Below, piece by piece: positions 6,517-15,359 of a stretch of DNA of 37,137 nt. The stretch spans positions 1 through 37,137 of the forward strand of contig DATIAR010000068.1 in NCBI GenBank assembly GCA_035457865.1. Reading direction: 5' to 3'. The translations under genes were made by a program, and so were the position numbers. Under the pieces are notes generated by a model. The model made no database searches. It was not told the origin of the DNA and saw only the letters and a list, made by a program, of their open reading frames with translations. Within the stretch, counting starts at the first letter, position 1. Each line of letters begins with the position of its first letter. The DNA is from UBA8516 sp035457865. GTDB taxonomy: Archaea > Thermoproteota > Nitrososphaeria > Nitrososphaerales > Nitrosopumilaceae.

Positions 6517-7803
6517 TTACGTTAAATCTACTTTTCTTTTTCGTTTAGTTTTTGCAAGATAGATAACAATGCCTGCAATAATCAATACAATAATTATGGC
6601 ATAAACGGCATATTCAATAGAAAAGATCGGTGGTGGAATATAGCCAATCTCTGTATCCGTTTTTATCATCATGTTTTTAGGCATTATTCTGTAGATTGAA
6701 TCATGAGCGCGTGATACTATGTACATGAACCCGTCAGGTCCAACCTCTATATCCGTGATGCAATCAAAGCCAGTTCCAAATGTAATCTCTTCTAATGATT
6801 CGCCTGTATTTGCTACATTATCTGCTAGTGCCGGATTGTTGAAGACAAACCCTGTCCTATCTTGATTTAGTTCAAACTCGTAGAGATTTCCATCGATGCA
6901 ATCGCCTACAAAGACACTGTTTTTGTACTTTTGAAGTGGCTTGGAATCAACAAAGGAGATTGCGGTTGGGACAACTGGCTTCTGCCAGCTAAACTCAGGA
7001 TCGCTGTACACATATACATCGTATCCTGGCAATCTAGAAAGTTCAGTTTCAGTAGCAGGTCCCATGATAACATCCCACCCGCTGTTAAAGTTTGGTGGTA
7101 CAAAATTGATTTCATCAAAATCATCATCGCCGTTTTCCGTATCCCAGAGATTTCCAGTGACAGGATCTATTGCAAGGCCAAAACTATTTCTTATTCCCAT
7201 TGCATAGTATGATCCTGCTGGATCAACGCGTAAAATTACACTGGTGTCATTTTTTCCACCAAACTCATGGTTTTGCAAAACTCCGTACGTTCCCTGATCT
7301 CCAATAACTGCATAGACAGTACCATCCAGACCAGTCACCATAGCACCACCGTTATGGTAAAATTGTTTTCCTGGAAGTTCCTTGACCAAGGTTTGATTTG
7401 TCAATTCTTCTCCGGTCCAATCATATCGATATATACGATTTGCTATAGCTTCCCCACCATCATGTGTTGATTCTGTAAAATACAGATAGACTGTGTGACC
7501 TACAGTTGTAATCCCAAGCAAACCTTGCTCTGCAATACCCCTCACGTTTAGGTCAATGATTGGTTCTGCTTTGATTACTCCGTTTCTGACAAGACGAACC
7601 TTTCCATTTTCCTGTTCTAAAATCAATATGTCATCGTCAACAAAGGCCATAGTAGTTGGTCTGCAACAAATATCTGAAACAAATTTTTCAACTAAAAGAT
7701 CTTGATCTTTCATGGAAGGTTCTCCTGATGCATATAACATACTTGATGCCGAAAATACAATCATTAGAATTAATGCAGATTTCAACCCTTGATAGTAGAA
7801 CAC
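6517..7803 (-). CDS. Membrane-anchored glucose/sorbosone dehydrogenase (PQQ-type beta-propeller)
   Basis: The 428-residue protein starts with a GTG and a signal peptide ending near LYASG. The body is a GSDH-type beta-propeller, with the family motif YHNGGAMVTGLDGTVYAVIGD that carries the catalytic His. The C-terminus has a single membrane helix (about residues 392-415) and a basic RKRK tail. The catalytic domain therefore faces outside and is held by a C-terminal anchor. Family members oxidise aldose sugars with PQQ. A paired Cys (ICCRPTTM) near the N-terminus of the mature domain is unusual. No PQQ synthesis gene is nearby, so the cofactor and the electron acceptor are unknown. Confidence 0.83.
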   Translation of the reverse strand: MFYYQGLKSALILMIVFSASSMLYASGEPSMKDQDLLVEKFVSDICCRPTTMAFVDDDILILEQENGKVRLVRNGVIKAEPIIDLNVRGIAEQGLLGITTVGHTVYLYFTESTHDGGEAIANRIYRYDWTGEELTNQTLVKELPGKQFYHNGGAMVTGLDGTVYAVIGDQGTYGVLQNHEFGGKNDTSVILRVDPAGSYYAMGIRNSFGLAIDPVTGNLWDTENGDDDFDEINFVPPNFNSGWDVIMGPATETELSRLPGYDVYVYSDPEFSWQKPVVPTAISFVDSKPLQKYKNSVFVGDCIDGNLYEFELNQDRTGFVFNNPALADNVANTGESLEEITFGTGFDCITDIEVGPDGFMYIVSRAHDSIYRIMPKNMMIKTDTEIGYIPPPIFSIEYAVYAIIIVLIIAGIVIYLAKTKRKRKVDLT

Positions 7804-7850
7804 ATATTCGATTAGAAATACTTTTTACATGCACATTTTGCCTAGCTTAT

Positions 7851-8363
7851 GTGAATCTCAAAGAAAAGATTACAGAGTTTCCCGATTTTCCAAAAAAAGG
7901 AATTTTATTCAGAGACATCAGTCCTCTTCTAAAAGACCCTGATGTAATCTCTTTTATTGTTGATGAGTTTGCTAGACGCTATCATACAGATGATGTAGAC
8001 TTAATTGCAGGAATAGAATCAAGAGGTTTTCCTCTTGCTTGTGCTTTAGCCCTAAAATACAAGAAAGGCATGATCATGATACGTAAACAGGGAAAATTAC
8101 CAGGTAAGACAGAAAAATTGTCTTATAGTATTGAATATGGTAGTGCAACAATGGAAATACAAAGTAACGCAGTAAAAAGTGGTCAGAAGGTACTCATTTG
8201 TGACGATTTATTAGCTACTGGGGGAACAGCAAAAGCTGCAGCAAATTTAGTTGAAAAAATAGATGGCAAGGTAACTGGTTTTGCGTTCATCGTAGAATTG
8301 TCTGATCTAAAAGGTTCGGAATTAATTAAGAATTACAGATACGAGTCGTTGGTGAAGTATTGA
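7851..8363 (+). CDS. apt: Adenine phosphoribosyltransferase
   Basis: Apt converts adenine and PRPP to AMP. The 170-residue product from the GTG at 7851 starts NLKEKITEFPDFPKKGILFRDI, the typical Apt N-terminus (shown in part), and has the PRPP-binding motif VLICDDLLATGGTAKAA. The open frame extends upstream to 7656, but that part is antisense to the dehydrogenase gene and foreign to the family. The stop overlaps the start of the next gene, methylthioadenosine phosphorylase, whose adenine product Apt would recycle. Confidence 0.93.
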   Translation: MNLKEKITEFPDFPKKGILFRDISPLLKDPDVISFIVDEFARRYHTDDVDLIAGIESRGFPLACALALKYKKGMIMIRKQGKLPGKTEKLSYSIEYGSATMEIQSNAVKSGQKVLICDDLLATGGTAKAAANLVEKIDGKVTGFAFIVELSDLKGSELIKNYRYESLVKY

Positions 8364-9154
8364 TGGAACAAGCTGAGATAGGCATCTTTGGTGGAACTGG
8401 GATCTACGATTCTGGATTGCTCAGTGAAGCTAAGGAAATTATTGTAGACACACCTTTTGGAAAAACGTCTGACTCTATTACGGTTGGAATTTTCAAAGGA
8501 AAAAAAGTTGCATTTATGCCACGACATGGTAGAAAGCATACAATTCCACCTCATTTAATAAATTTTAGAGCAAATATTTGGGCCTTCAAAGAGATGGGCA
8601 TAAAAAGAATAATTGCACCTTCCGCTGTTGGAAGTTTACAAGAAAAACTCAAACCAGGTGACTTGGTGTTACCTTCACAATTTATTGATTTCACCAAATC
8701 AAGAAAGACATCTTTTTTTGAAGAAGAGAAAGTGATTCATATTTCTGTTGCAGATCCTTTTTGTCCAGAACTTCAGAGTGCAACAATAAAGGTGGCGGAT
8801 AATCTTCGTCTGAAAATACACAAAGATTGTACGTATGTTTGCATAGAAGGGCCCAGATTTTCAACAAGAGCAGAATCAAAATTCTATAAAAACATCATAG
8901 GTGCAGATATAATTGGTATGACTTTAGTACCAGAATGTCAGCTTGCAAGAGAAGCACAGATTTGTTATCTTTCAATTTCTACTGTTACAGACTATGACGT
9001 TTGGGCAGAAAAACCTGTAACAGCAAAAGAGGTCATTGAAACATTGACAAAAAATGTTGAAACTACAAGAAAAATTCTCACATTGCTTCCAGATTTTATT
9101 CCATCACAAAGAAGATGTTCTTGTGAAAAGGCATTAACAGAAGCTCAATTCTAG
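8363..9154 (+). CDS. mtaP: S-methyl-5'-thioadenosine phosphorylase
   Basis: This enzyme splits methylthioadenosine with phosphate to adenine and methylthioribose-1-phosphate. The 263-residue protein has the family N-terminus IGIFGGTGIYD, the phosphate-binding MPRHGRKH, CIEGPRFSTRAES, and the substrate loop DYDVWAE near the C-terminus. The ATG shares one base with the apt stop, so the pair forms a tight salvage operon. The gene ends in CTAG, which also gives the stop of the convergent gene on the other strand. Other purine nucleoside phosphorylases are close relatives, but the apt linkage favours MTA. Confidence 0.93.
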   Translation: MEQAEIGIFGGTGIYDSGLLSEAKEIIVDTPFGKTSDSITVGIFKGKKVAFMPRHGRKHTIPPHLINFRANIWAFKEMGIKRIIAPSAVGSLQEKLKPGDLVLPSQFIDFTKSRKTSFFEEEKVIHISVADPFCPELQSATIKVADNLRLKIHKDCTYVCIEGPRFSTRAESKFYKNIIGADIIGMTLVPECQLAREAQICYLSISTVTDYDVWAEKPVTAKEVIETLTKNVETTRKILTLLPDFIPSQRRCSCEKALTEAQF

Positions 9155-9435
9155 CTGTCTGCAAAAGAATCTTTTGATATTCCCTCTGGGATGGTAATGT
9201 CGCCACGAACAAGTTTTTGTTGCAACATATCTATCACTTCATCAACATTATATCCCATTTGAACAAGGTCTTTCTGAGTAGATTTTGAGATTTTTGCTCC
9301 AATGTTATGACCTCCTATTCTCCCAAATGCTATAGCATTAAATCTAAAACTGTGTCCATCAATTACGAAAATTCCAGTAATCTTAGCAGCTATTTGACTT
9401 CCATGAACATTTTTAACGTGAACCTCTAGTTCCAT
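9151..9435 (-). CDS. Hypothetical protein, last gene of a three-gene operon
   Basis: I do not recognise this 94-residue protein. Its first half reads as alternating beta strands with several Gly (AIAFGRIGGHNIGAKIS) and the second half looks helical and charged. No Cys and no membrane segment are present. It starts eight bases after the stop of the upstream gene, so it is part of the same operon (10223 to 9151). Confidence 0.7.
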   Translation of the reverse strand: MELEVHVKNVHGSQIAAKITGIFVIDGHSFRFNAIAFGRIGGHNIGAKISKSTQKDLVQMGYNVDEVIDMLQQKLVRGDITIPEGISKDSFADS

Positions 9436-9443
9436 AAGATATC

Positions 9444-9842
9444 CTAGATTTCCACTACTTTGTTTACAAAATTTTCTATAAGAAAGTTCCAGTGTTTTTC
9501 GTCTTGTACTTTAAAGTCTTTTATCATTAGTTTGATAACTTTTTCATCAATACATTCATGTTGGATTTCATCATCTTTTTTTATTTTGTAGAGCTTCCAC
9601 TTCTCTTTGTGTTTTTTTAAATTACATACGATAACAGACCATTTTTGATCTGAGCTAATTTTGGGCATGCCTACTTCATCCACAAGAGTGTCAATTCCAA
9701 GTTGTTTTTCTTCACAGAAATGCACTTTGCATTTTACACAACGCCAAATGTCTACTGATCCAATAGTTCTTTTTTCATAATTTATGTTAGTTACTCCATA
9801 GTAGACTATCTGATGATCACATGAATTTTGATCTACCATCAT
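9444..9842 (-). CDS. Hypothetical protein with possible zinc site
   Basis: I do not recognise this 132-residue protein. The N-terminal half holds a Cys-His (SCDHQ), then CVKCKVHFC, which could bind zinc. The C-terminal half is charged and probably helical. Two ATG codons stand in a row at the start. It follows the winged-helix gene by about 21 bases and precedes the 94-residue gene by eight, as the middle gene of the operon. Confidence 0.7.
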   Translation of the reverse strand: MMVDQNSCDHQIVYYGVTNINYEKRTIGSVDIWRCVKCKVHFCEEKQLGIDTLVDEVGMPKISSDQKWSVIVCNLKKHKEKWKLYKIKKDDEIQHECIDEKVIKLMIKDFKVQDEKHWNFLIENFVNKVVEI

Positions 9843-9863
9843 TAATCTTCACCGCATATGCTT

Positions 9864-10223
9864 CTATTTAGTTCTTGCATCATCATATGGTTTTTCTAAA
9901 ATAATAGAAATATTATCCACAAGAAGATTTTTTTTAAATGGAATATTTTCTCTTTGACACATTCTCCTATACATATTTACAACAGCAAATCTAGGATGAG
10001 TTGATTCAAATTCTGTCTTTGTTATATCTATGAATCCTCCTAGATCAATTAATTTTTTTGCAGTCTCTAGTGCTTCCTCAGTTGATATGTCTAAATTTTT
10101 TGCAATTGCTTCTACAGTCATTTTTCCTTTTTTTATTATCAAGATAAAGACTTTGGCTTGAAGTGGACTTAGCCTTACTTCTGAAATGAGTTTTTCCTCA
10201 ACAGTATCTATATTCACACTCAT
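9864..10223 (-). CDS. Winged-helix (TrmB/MarR-like) regulatory protein
   Basis: The 119-residue product contains a helix-turn-helix region: LSPLQAKVFILIIKKGKMT, then VEAIAKNLDISTEEALETAK, then a short wing (GGFIDIT). This is the layout of TrmB-like winged helices, without a sensor domain. The frame runs eight codons further upstream, but the ATG at 10223 lies about 25 bases after a TATA-like CTTTAATTA and is preferred. As first gene of the operon it may control itself and its two partners; that is inference. Confidence 0.68.
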   Translation of the reverse strand: MSVNIDTVEEKLISEVRLSPLQAKVFILIIKKGKMTVEAIAKNLDISTEEALETAKKLIDLGGFIDITKTEFESTHPRFAVVNMYRRMCQRENIPFKKNLLVDNISIILEKPYDDARTK

Positions 10224-10275
10224 AACGCAAAAGAAAAATCTTGTCATAATTAAAGGTGAAGTATAAGGAAATTTG

Positions 10276-10500
10276 TCAGTATCTTTTACCTAGGATTTTT
10301 TTTGTAATTTTTAGTGCAAATCCCATAGCAATGAAATGTACAACAAGGCCAATTATCGCAGCTTCTATCAGATTACCGAGTAAAGTCCAAGATACAAAAA
10401 ACCCTGCAAGCGATGGAATGCTAATGATAAGAGCAATTATGCTTCCTTTTGCGAATAATTCTTTTCTTGAGGTTCTTTTGGGCAGATCGTCTTTATCCAA
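10276..10500 (-). CDS. Small two-helix membrane protein
   Basis: From a TTG at 10500 the gene encodes 74 residues: a charged N-terminus (DKDDLPKRTSRKE) and two hydrophobic helices (about 19-39 and 45-65), ending in a basic tail KKILGKRY. A longer frame from 10545 exists, but the TTG is set about 27 bases after a clear TATA box and is the better start. No family is recognised. Confidence 0.65.
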   Translation of the reverse strand: MDKDDLPKRTSRKELFAKGSIIALIISIPSLAGFFVSWTLLGNLIEAAIIGLVVHFIAMGFALKITKKILGKRY

Positions 10501-10520
10501 TTGTTGACTGGATCTATACG

Positions 10521-10533
10521 AGATTATAAAAAT
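10521..10533 (-). promoter_or_regulatory. TATA box of the two-helix membrane protein
   Basis: On the minus strand ATTTTTATAATCT is centred about 27 bases before the TTG at 10500, which supports a leaderless TTG start. Confidence 0.5.
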
Positions 10534-10596
10534 ATGACATTGCAAAAAATCAAAGATCCTTTATATTTGGTTTAGTGACTTGGGTATTAGTTCAAT

Positions 10597-11058
10597 TTGG
10601 CAAGTTACAAAAAACGATATTCGAATGATAAATCGCTTGATTTTATCATACCACTGATGGTGTTGTTATTCCTTGGTGTGGTTTACATAATGTCATTACG
10701 AGCTACTCAAGGTTACGTCAGTTTTATTTTAATAGGGATCGCAGCAGTTGTAATGATCTACTGGGTGAGGGTTTTAAAGAACATGACTAAAAGTACACAA
10801 CCACAGTATACCACAAAAGAAAGCGATACCAAGAATTGGGTGTATGATCTTATAAAAGGAGAAAATGAGATAGTCTTTGTTGCTGAGGTACCAGGACCAG
10901 AAGATGTTGTAAGTGTCAGACTAATTGATGGAATTTTATACATACGCGGAGCAGGTAGATTCTCTAAAGAAATTCCAATAGAAGTTACCCCAGACATGGG
11001 AATACATGATTTCAAATATAGAAACGGTGTTCTTACACTTAGAATAAAGAAACTATAG
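10597..11058 (+). CDS. Membrane-anchored Hsp20/CS-like domain protein
   Basis: The 153-residue protein starts at a TTG. Residues 17-33 and about 40-58 are membrane helices. The C-terminal 80 residues (from about 75) form a beta sandwich resembling the alpha-crystallin/CS fold: AEVPGPEDVVSVRLIDGILYI, RFSKEIPIEV, RNGVLTLRIKKL (shown in parts), the last matching the Hsp20 'NGVLTI' motif. This is the layout of a small heat-shock domain tethered to the membrane and facing the cytoplasm. A TATA box (TTTATATTT) lies about 33 bases upstream. It ends overlapping top6A by six bases. Confidence 0.68.
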   Translation: MASYKKRYSNDKSLDFIIPLMVLLFLGVVYIMSLRATQGYVSFILIGIAAVVMIYWVRVLKNMTKSTQPQYTTKESDTKNWVYDLIKGENEIVFVAEVPGPEDVVSVRLIDGILYIRGAGRFSKEIPIEVTPDMGIHDFKYRNGVLTLRIKKL

Positions 11059-12159
11059 ACTCTTTGCTAGTTCTAGTTTTTCTGGCAGATACTTATCAGT
11101 GATGTTTGTAAGGCCATATTTTGAAAAGGCTTCAAGTTCTGCTTTTCTTTTTAGTTTTAGGAAAACTTCTAGTTGCGTTTTCCAGTTACCCTCTTGATAA
11201 CGAGGATCTCTTTGTAATTCATAAATTCTTTTGATATCGGATTCGGTCATAGGTATTGTGGGAAGTTTGTATTTTTCTATATCCGTAGCCCATACGCCAA
11301 GCCACTTTGCATCAGGAACTGTAAGCTCACGCAGGTGAGCCGCATTTGCTGAACCTGACTTTATGACCATGGCTATATGTTCTCCATACACATCTCCATC
11401 TGCAAGAATGACTACGGGCAATCCCAATTCGGTACTAAGTCTTTTGAGTAAATATCTAGTAGAACGCGGAGCTTGTCCTGCAGTATCAACTATAATTGCC
11501 TTGAATTTTTTATGAACCTTTTCTTCAACAAATCTTGTAAAAAGACCACCCTTCTCAATTGCGATGACAAGTTCAGCATCGGTGTCTACAAGTTCTGCGC
11601 TACTAAGGCTTGGACCAATTAGGTATCCATCAGGATGATCTGACAGGTTCATTCTTTTTCCCTCATATCCTGGTACAGTATATTCAATTGTTAGATTACC
11701 AAAAACACTACTTCTTTCTTCAGGAAATACATGAAAATCTTCTCTCGCACGTGTAAGTATTGCTTCAAGATCAACTATGATATTATCAGATTCTGGTTGA
11801 TCCTCAAAATCTATTGCAAATGCCTGCGATGAATAATAGATATCTCTAAGGGTTGAGGTTTTTCCTTCATTTACAAGTCGGTTTACAAAAAATGCTAACC
11901 ACGCAAGTTGTGTAAATGAACGCAGTTGTGACATGTTTCGTGCGCTTCGGACTGCAGCTGCTTTTCCTAAGATGTACTGCCGAATCTTTTTATCATAAAC
12001 GATATTACTAACAGATCTGCTTGGAATTAAAAATTGTGGAAATTTTCCATTATTAAGTTCATTATAAATAGATAGTCCCTGGTTCTTTAAAATAGAAAGC
12101 AGTTCTCGTTTTTTTGCTTCCACAGTTTTTGCTTGTTTAGATTTGTTCTTCAATTTCAC
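11053..12159 (-). CDS. top6A: DNA topoisomerase VI subunit A
   Basis: Top6A is the DNA-cleaving subunit of the archaeal type IIB topoisomerase, related to Spo11. The 368-residue protein has the catalytic tyrosine in TSTLRDIYYSSQ (residue 108 or 109) and the Toprim metal site ILADGDVYGEHI. Length is normal. It overlaps top6B by 23 bases, so the two subunits are coupled in translation. It is the last gene of a long minus-strand block. Confidence 0.96.
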   Translation of the reverse strand: MKLKNKSKQAKTVEAKKRELLSILKNQGLSIYNELNNGKFPQFLIPSRSVSNIVYDKKIRQYILGKAAAVRSARNMSQLRSFTQLAWLAFFVNRLVNEGKTSTLRDIYYSSQAFAIDFEDQPESDNIIVDLEAILTRAREDFHVFPEERSSVFGNLTIEYTVPGYEGKRMNLSDHPDGYLIGPSLSSAELVDTDAELVIAIEKGGLFTRFVEEKVHKKFKAIIVDTAGQAPRSTRYLLKRLSTELGLPVVILADGDVYGEHIAMVIKSGSANAAHLRELTVPDAKWLGVWATDIEKYKLPTIPMTESDIKRIYELQRDPRYQEGNWKTQLEVFLKLKRKAELEAFSKYGLTNITDKYLPEKLELAKSL

Positions 12160-13984
12160 TTCCCTTCACTATTAGTTGCTTATAATTTGGCTCTTTTTTA
12201 TTTCCAGAAAGTTCTGTAACAAATTGAGCAATAAGTGGAATGTATTTTGAATATAGGTTTGCTCTTTTTTTTGCCATATCAGCCATTCCTTGTCGAGACA
12301 TGTGTACTGCAAGTTTTCTTGCCAAATATTGTAATGCGTTTTTAAGCTCGCGCTCAATCTCAGGTCTGTCTGCTACGTTTTCTTTTCCTACAGTCTTGTA
12401 TGGGATTCTAGTAGAACATATGTGAGAGACTATAACGAGTGGGGGATCACCTTTAACTTTGTATCTACTCCAATCTACCTCGTTTACAACTTTGAGGACA
12501 ACATCACTTCCTTCATCATAAAGAAGCGGAATTCGATTTGCAAAACGATAGACTTGAAGTCCTTTTGGGGGAATATCTCCACCATATGCTATTCCCATCT
12601 CAACAATAAATGGAAATCCAGAATATGCAGATGCGCTTCGTTGTATAACGGAAGCAAATTCTGGATTAAAGAATTTCATTATTCCTTTTGACAATGGTTC
12701 TTCTCCCAGTGGAGCAAGACAACTTGGATCCGGAGACAGAAATTCTTCAAATTTTTGGAGCGAGTCAGCTAATTTAACCAGGTCTTCGTTTGTCATACTA
12801 CCAATTCTTTTTTCTGGTTTGAACTTGGCAAATTCAGCAAATTTATCTGCAGTTGTGGGACCTACCCTTTGGAATCGTTTTGTTAGAAAACTATGTAGTG
12901 TATCGCCAGCTACAGTGTTTGCAAGCTGTTTGTAGTATGGAGTTTCTGGATCAAGTTCTATTATGTGTGATTGAGAGTCCCCGAAATCCCAGTATGTGAG
13001 TTTTTTATTTGGAACATCAAGATCATCAATACGAATCTTGCTTAGTTTTTCGAAATCCATGTCAAGAAAAGATATCATTGCAATAACAACTCTGACTGGT
13101 CTAGAAAGTCCAGACCATTTCTTTTGTGCTTTTTCTAAAATTGTCTTAGAATTTGGATTCTTTTTCTGTAACCCTAGCTCACTTCTAACTTTGGCTATCA
13201 TTTTGTTGTCAACTACTGGAATCTGGTAATGTGTATCAATCATCATTCTTCTAATCGTCTCAACATCAATTCCATGTGGATGTGGTTTGATAATGGTTGG
13301 TGGAGTGGGCATTTCTTTTACAATTCTTGGATAATGGAATTTTTCGCCACTTGGTTCTTCAAATGTTATAGATGCATATGGAGTAATCAGAGATGTTTGT
13401 GCTACATAATCACGAATTTTTGTTCCAGCTTTTGAATAATCTCCTTCTAAAATAATACTAACCGAAAGTCCAGTCTTTGAAGCTTCTTTTGTTGTGTGTT
13501 TTTGTATGATTGGCTTATTCTTTTGAATGTCAAGTAACATTACAAATTCATCTTGTGTTTTTCCATCTGCACAACTTTTTACTGTGACTGGTTTGTTTGT
13601 CGTGATTTGACCATAAAGTATAGCCATTGTTGCACCAAGTCCAAACATGCCTCTAGCTTGTTTTAATCCAAACTTTGAACCATAAAGAACAGTTCCAAAT
13701 GCAAGTGGTACATGTTTTGGTTCAATCCCAGGACCATTGTCTTTTACTGAAAGAATGTATGATTTTGGATCTGGTTGTTCCATGTCTACTGCCTTTATTG
13801 AAAGATGAACATCTGGCAGGATGCCTTTTTGATCACATGCATCAAGGGCATTTTCAACAAATTCACGAACTGAAGTGTAAAGTGATCTTGTAGGATTACT
13901 AAATCCTGCAAGATCTCTGTTTCTATAAAAGAACTCGCTTGGGGAGATCTGACTAAAAGTTTCTTTAATCGAAGACATTTCCAT
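12137..13984 (-). CDS. top6B: DNA topoisomerase VI subunit B
   Basis: Top6B is the ATPase subunit. The 615-residue protein has the GHKL motifs: EFVENALDACD (N box), VKDNGPGIEP (G1) and ARGMFGLGATMAILYGQ (G2). Behind these come the H2TH-like and transducer domains. It overlaps the KH gene by 20 bases at its 5' end and top6A by 23 at its 3' end. Together with top6A it relaxes supercoils and decatenates DNA. Confidence 0.96.
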   Translation of the reverse strand: MEMSSIKETFSQISPSEFFYRNRDLAGFSNPTRSLYTSVREFVENALDACDQKGILPDVHLSIKAVDMEQPDPKSYILSVKDNGPGIEPKHVPLAFGTVLYGSKFGLKQARGMFGLGATMAILYGQITTNKPVTVKSCADGKTQDEFVMLLDIQKNKPIIQKHTTKEASKTGLSVSIILEGDYSKAGTKIRDYVAQTSLITPYASITFEEPSGEKFHYPRIVKEMPTPPTIIKPHPHGIDVETIRRMMIDTHYQIPVVDNKMIAKVRSELGLQKKNPNSKTILEKAQKKWSGLSRPVRVVIAMISFLDMDFEKLSKIRIDDLDVPNKKLTYWDFGDSQSHIIELDPETPYYKQLANTVAGDTLHSFLTKRFQRVGPTTADKFAEFAKFKPEKRIGSMTNEDLVKLADSLQKFEEFLSPDPSCLAPLGEEPLSKGIMKFFNPEFASVIQRSASAYSGFPFIVEMGIAYGGDIPPKGLQVYRFANRIPLLYDEGSDVVLKVVNEVDWSRYKVKGDPPLVIVSHICSTRIPYKTVGKENVADRPEIERELKNALQYLARKLAVHMSRQGMADMAKKRANLYSKYIPLIAQFVTELSGNKKEPNYKQLIVKGSEIEEQI

Positions 13985-14537
13985 TTTCCCATAATTGCAT
14001 TCTTTCTAGTTTTTCTCTACGTCTTGCCTCCTGTAGATCATTGTAGACTGCGCCATGCATGCTTCCACTAGAGAGTGCAGAGATTGCATCTACAGCATTT
14101 TTTAGTTGATTTCCTTCACCAATTATTGCCACAGTGCGGCCGTAAACTGAGATATTAGCACCGCTAAGATCCTCGATATTTTGTCTCACTCTACCACCTT
14201 CTCCGATTATTCTTCCTTTTATCCTTTCAATATTAGATGAAGATTTACCAGCAAATTCTCGTAAATCTATTACATGTAATGCATTTTCTCCTTGTAATAG
14301 TCTCATTGCTTTTTCAGGAGAAAATCCTCGACCTATTGCCATTACAACTTCAACTGCCTTGAATGGCAACATCTCTTCTACTTTTCCAATACCACTTATC
14401 ATTATTTCTCCTGTTTCGCTGCTTACTGTCATTTTTACAGAACATATTTTTTCAATTTTTGATTTGACTTTACCAGCTTTACCAATAAGTGCACCAATTC
14501 TATCAAGCGGTATTAAGACAGATTTTTCAAAACTCAT
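13965..14537 (-). CDS. KH-domain RNA-binding protein, Pno1/Dim2-like
   Basis: The 190-residue protein has two KH domains. The first carries RIGALIGKAGKVKSKIE and the second GRIIGEGGRVRQNIEDLSG, both with the GxxG loop. This layout matches archaeal homologues of Pno1/Dim2, which bind the 3' end region of pre-16S rRNA during small-subunit assembly. Its start overlaps the Rio1 stop as ATGA. Pairing with Rio1, also a 40S maturation factor in eukaryotes, fits a ribosome assembly unit. Confidence 0.88.
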   Translation of the reverse strand: MSFEKSVLIPLDRIGALIGKAGKVKSKIEKICSVKMTVSSETGEIMISGIGKVEEMLPFKAVEVVMAIGRGFSPEKAMRLLQGENALHVIDLREFAGKSSSNIERIKGRIIGEGGRVRQNIEDLSGANISVYGRTVAIIGEGNQLKNAVDAISALSSGSMHGAVYNDLQEARRREKLERMQLWENGNVFD

Positions 14538-15319
14538 TGTGTTATCCTCGCAAATATATCAGATGGGTTTTCCACAGTCAAGCCTCTTCTAACAAAGAAT
14601 CTGGATATATTCTTAATATCTCTTTCAAGAAATTCTTTTGCATTTTTGTGTCTTATGTCAACAGCTGATCCTAGATCAAAAAGAATCAAGCCATTTTCTG
14701 TTTTAAAAATATTGTATTCTGAAAAATCAGCGTGTACAAGTTTAGCTTTTTTATAAAGCTGTGAAATGATTGAAATTGCATCTTTATAGTCATTTTCATC
14801 AATTTCTGTTTCTACAAGGGTTTTTGCTGGAGTACCGTCTTTTCCTACAAATTCGAGAATCAAGACGTTTTTTAGAACATGAATTGGTTTTATTACCGGA
14901 ATACCACTTTTAACACATTGTGTCAGATTTCTGAATTCTTTTTGTGCCCAAAGCTCCACCATGTTTCTTGTACCCTTTTTTATTCGAGAAAATCGTGGAT
15001 CGTCTACAAGGTAGGGGAGTCTTTTTTTGAAAGTTGAGGCTGTTACTAGGTATATCTTAAGAGCAACATCATTTCCATCAGGATCCACAGCCCAGTACAT
15101 CTTGGATTCCTTACCAGAACCAACTATTCCATTAACGTATGATATAATGCCTGAATTTATTAACTGGGATAGAGTCATTATCGTGGTTTTGTCTAGGACG
15201 TCATCCATGACTTTGCTTTTATCAAATATGCTTTTTTCTGATCTTCCTTGCCTTTCTTTTGCAAGTAGATCACGATCTATTCGTCCTGCTAATTTTTTTC
15301 CAAGTTCGTCAGACAACAT
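14534..15319 (-). CDS. rio1: Rio1-type serine protein kinase/ATPase
   Basis: Rio1 acts in late maturation of the small ribosomal subunit. The 261-residue protein has the flexible ATP loop variant GSGKESKMYWA, the ion-pair lysine in VALKIYLV, the catalytic loop LVHADFSEYNIF and the metal-binding segment LILFDLGSAVD. Length is normal for the archaeal form. The gene lies between aIF1A and the KH protein in a conserved archaeal order. Confidence 0.94.
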   Translation of the reverse strand: MLSDELGKKLAGRIDRDLLAKERQGRSEKSIFDKSKVMDDVLDKTTIMTLSQLINSGIISYVNGIVGSGKESKMYWAVDPDGNDVALKIYLVTASTFKKRLPYLVDDPRFSRIKKGTRNMVELWAQKEFRNLTQCVKSGIPVIKPIHVLKNVLILEFVGKDGTPAKTLVETEIDENDYKDAISIISQLYKKAKLVHADFSEYNIFKTENGLILFDLGSAVDIRHKNAKEFLERDIKNISRFFVRRGLTVENPSDIFARITQ

Positions 15320-15359
15320 TTAAGATTAAATCTACTAAGTAAAATCGCTTGCGGGCAAA

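Noticed and set aside
7656..7850. N-terminal extension of apt
   Set aside because: It is antisense to the dehydrogenase signal peptide and Apt proteins do not have it; the GTG at 7851 gives the family start.
15027..15323. Plus-strand frame antisense to Rio1
   Set aside because: Rio1 motifs on the minus strand are clear; the antisense frame has no recognisable domain.
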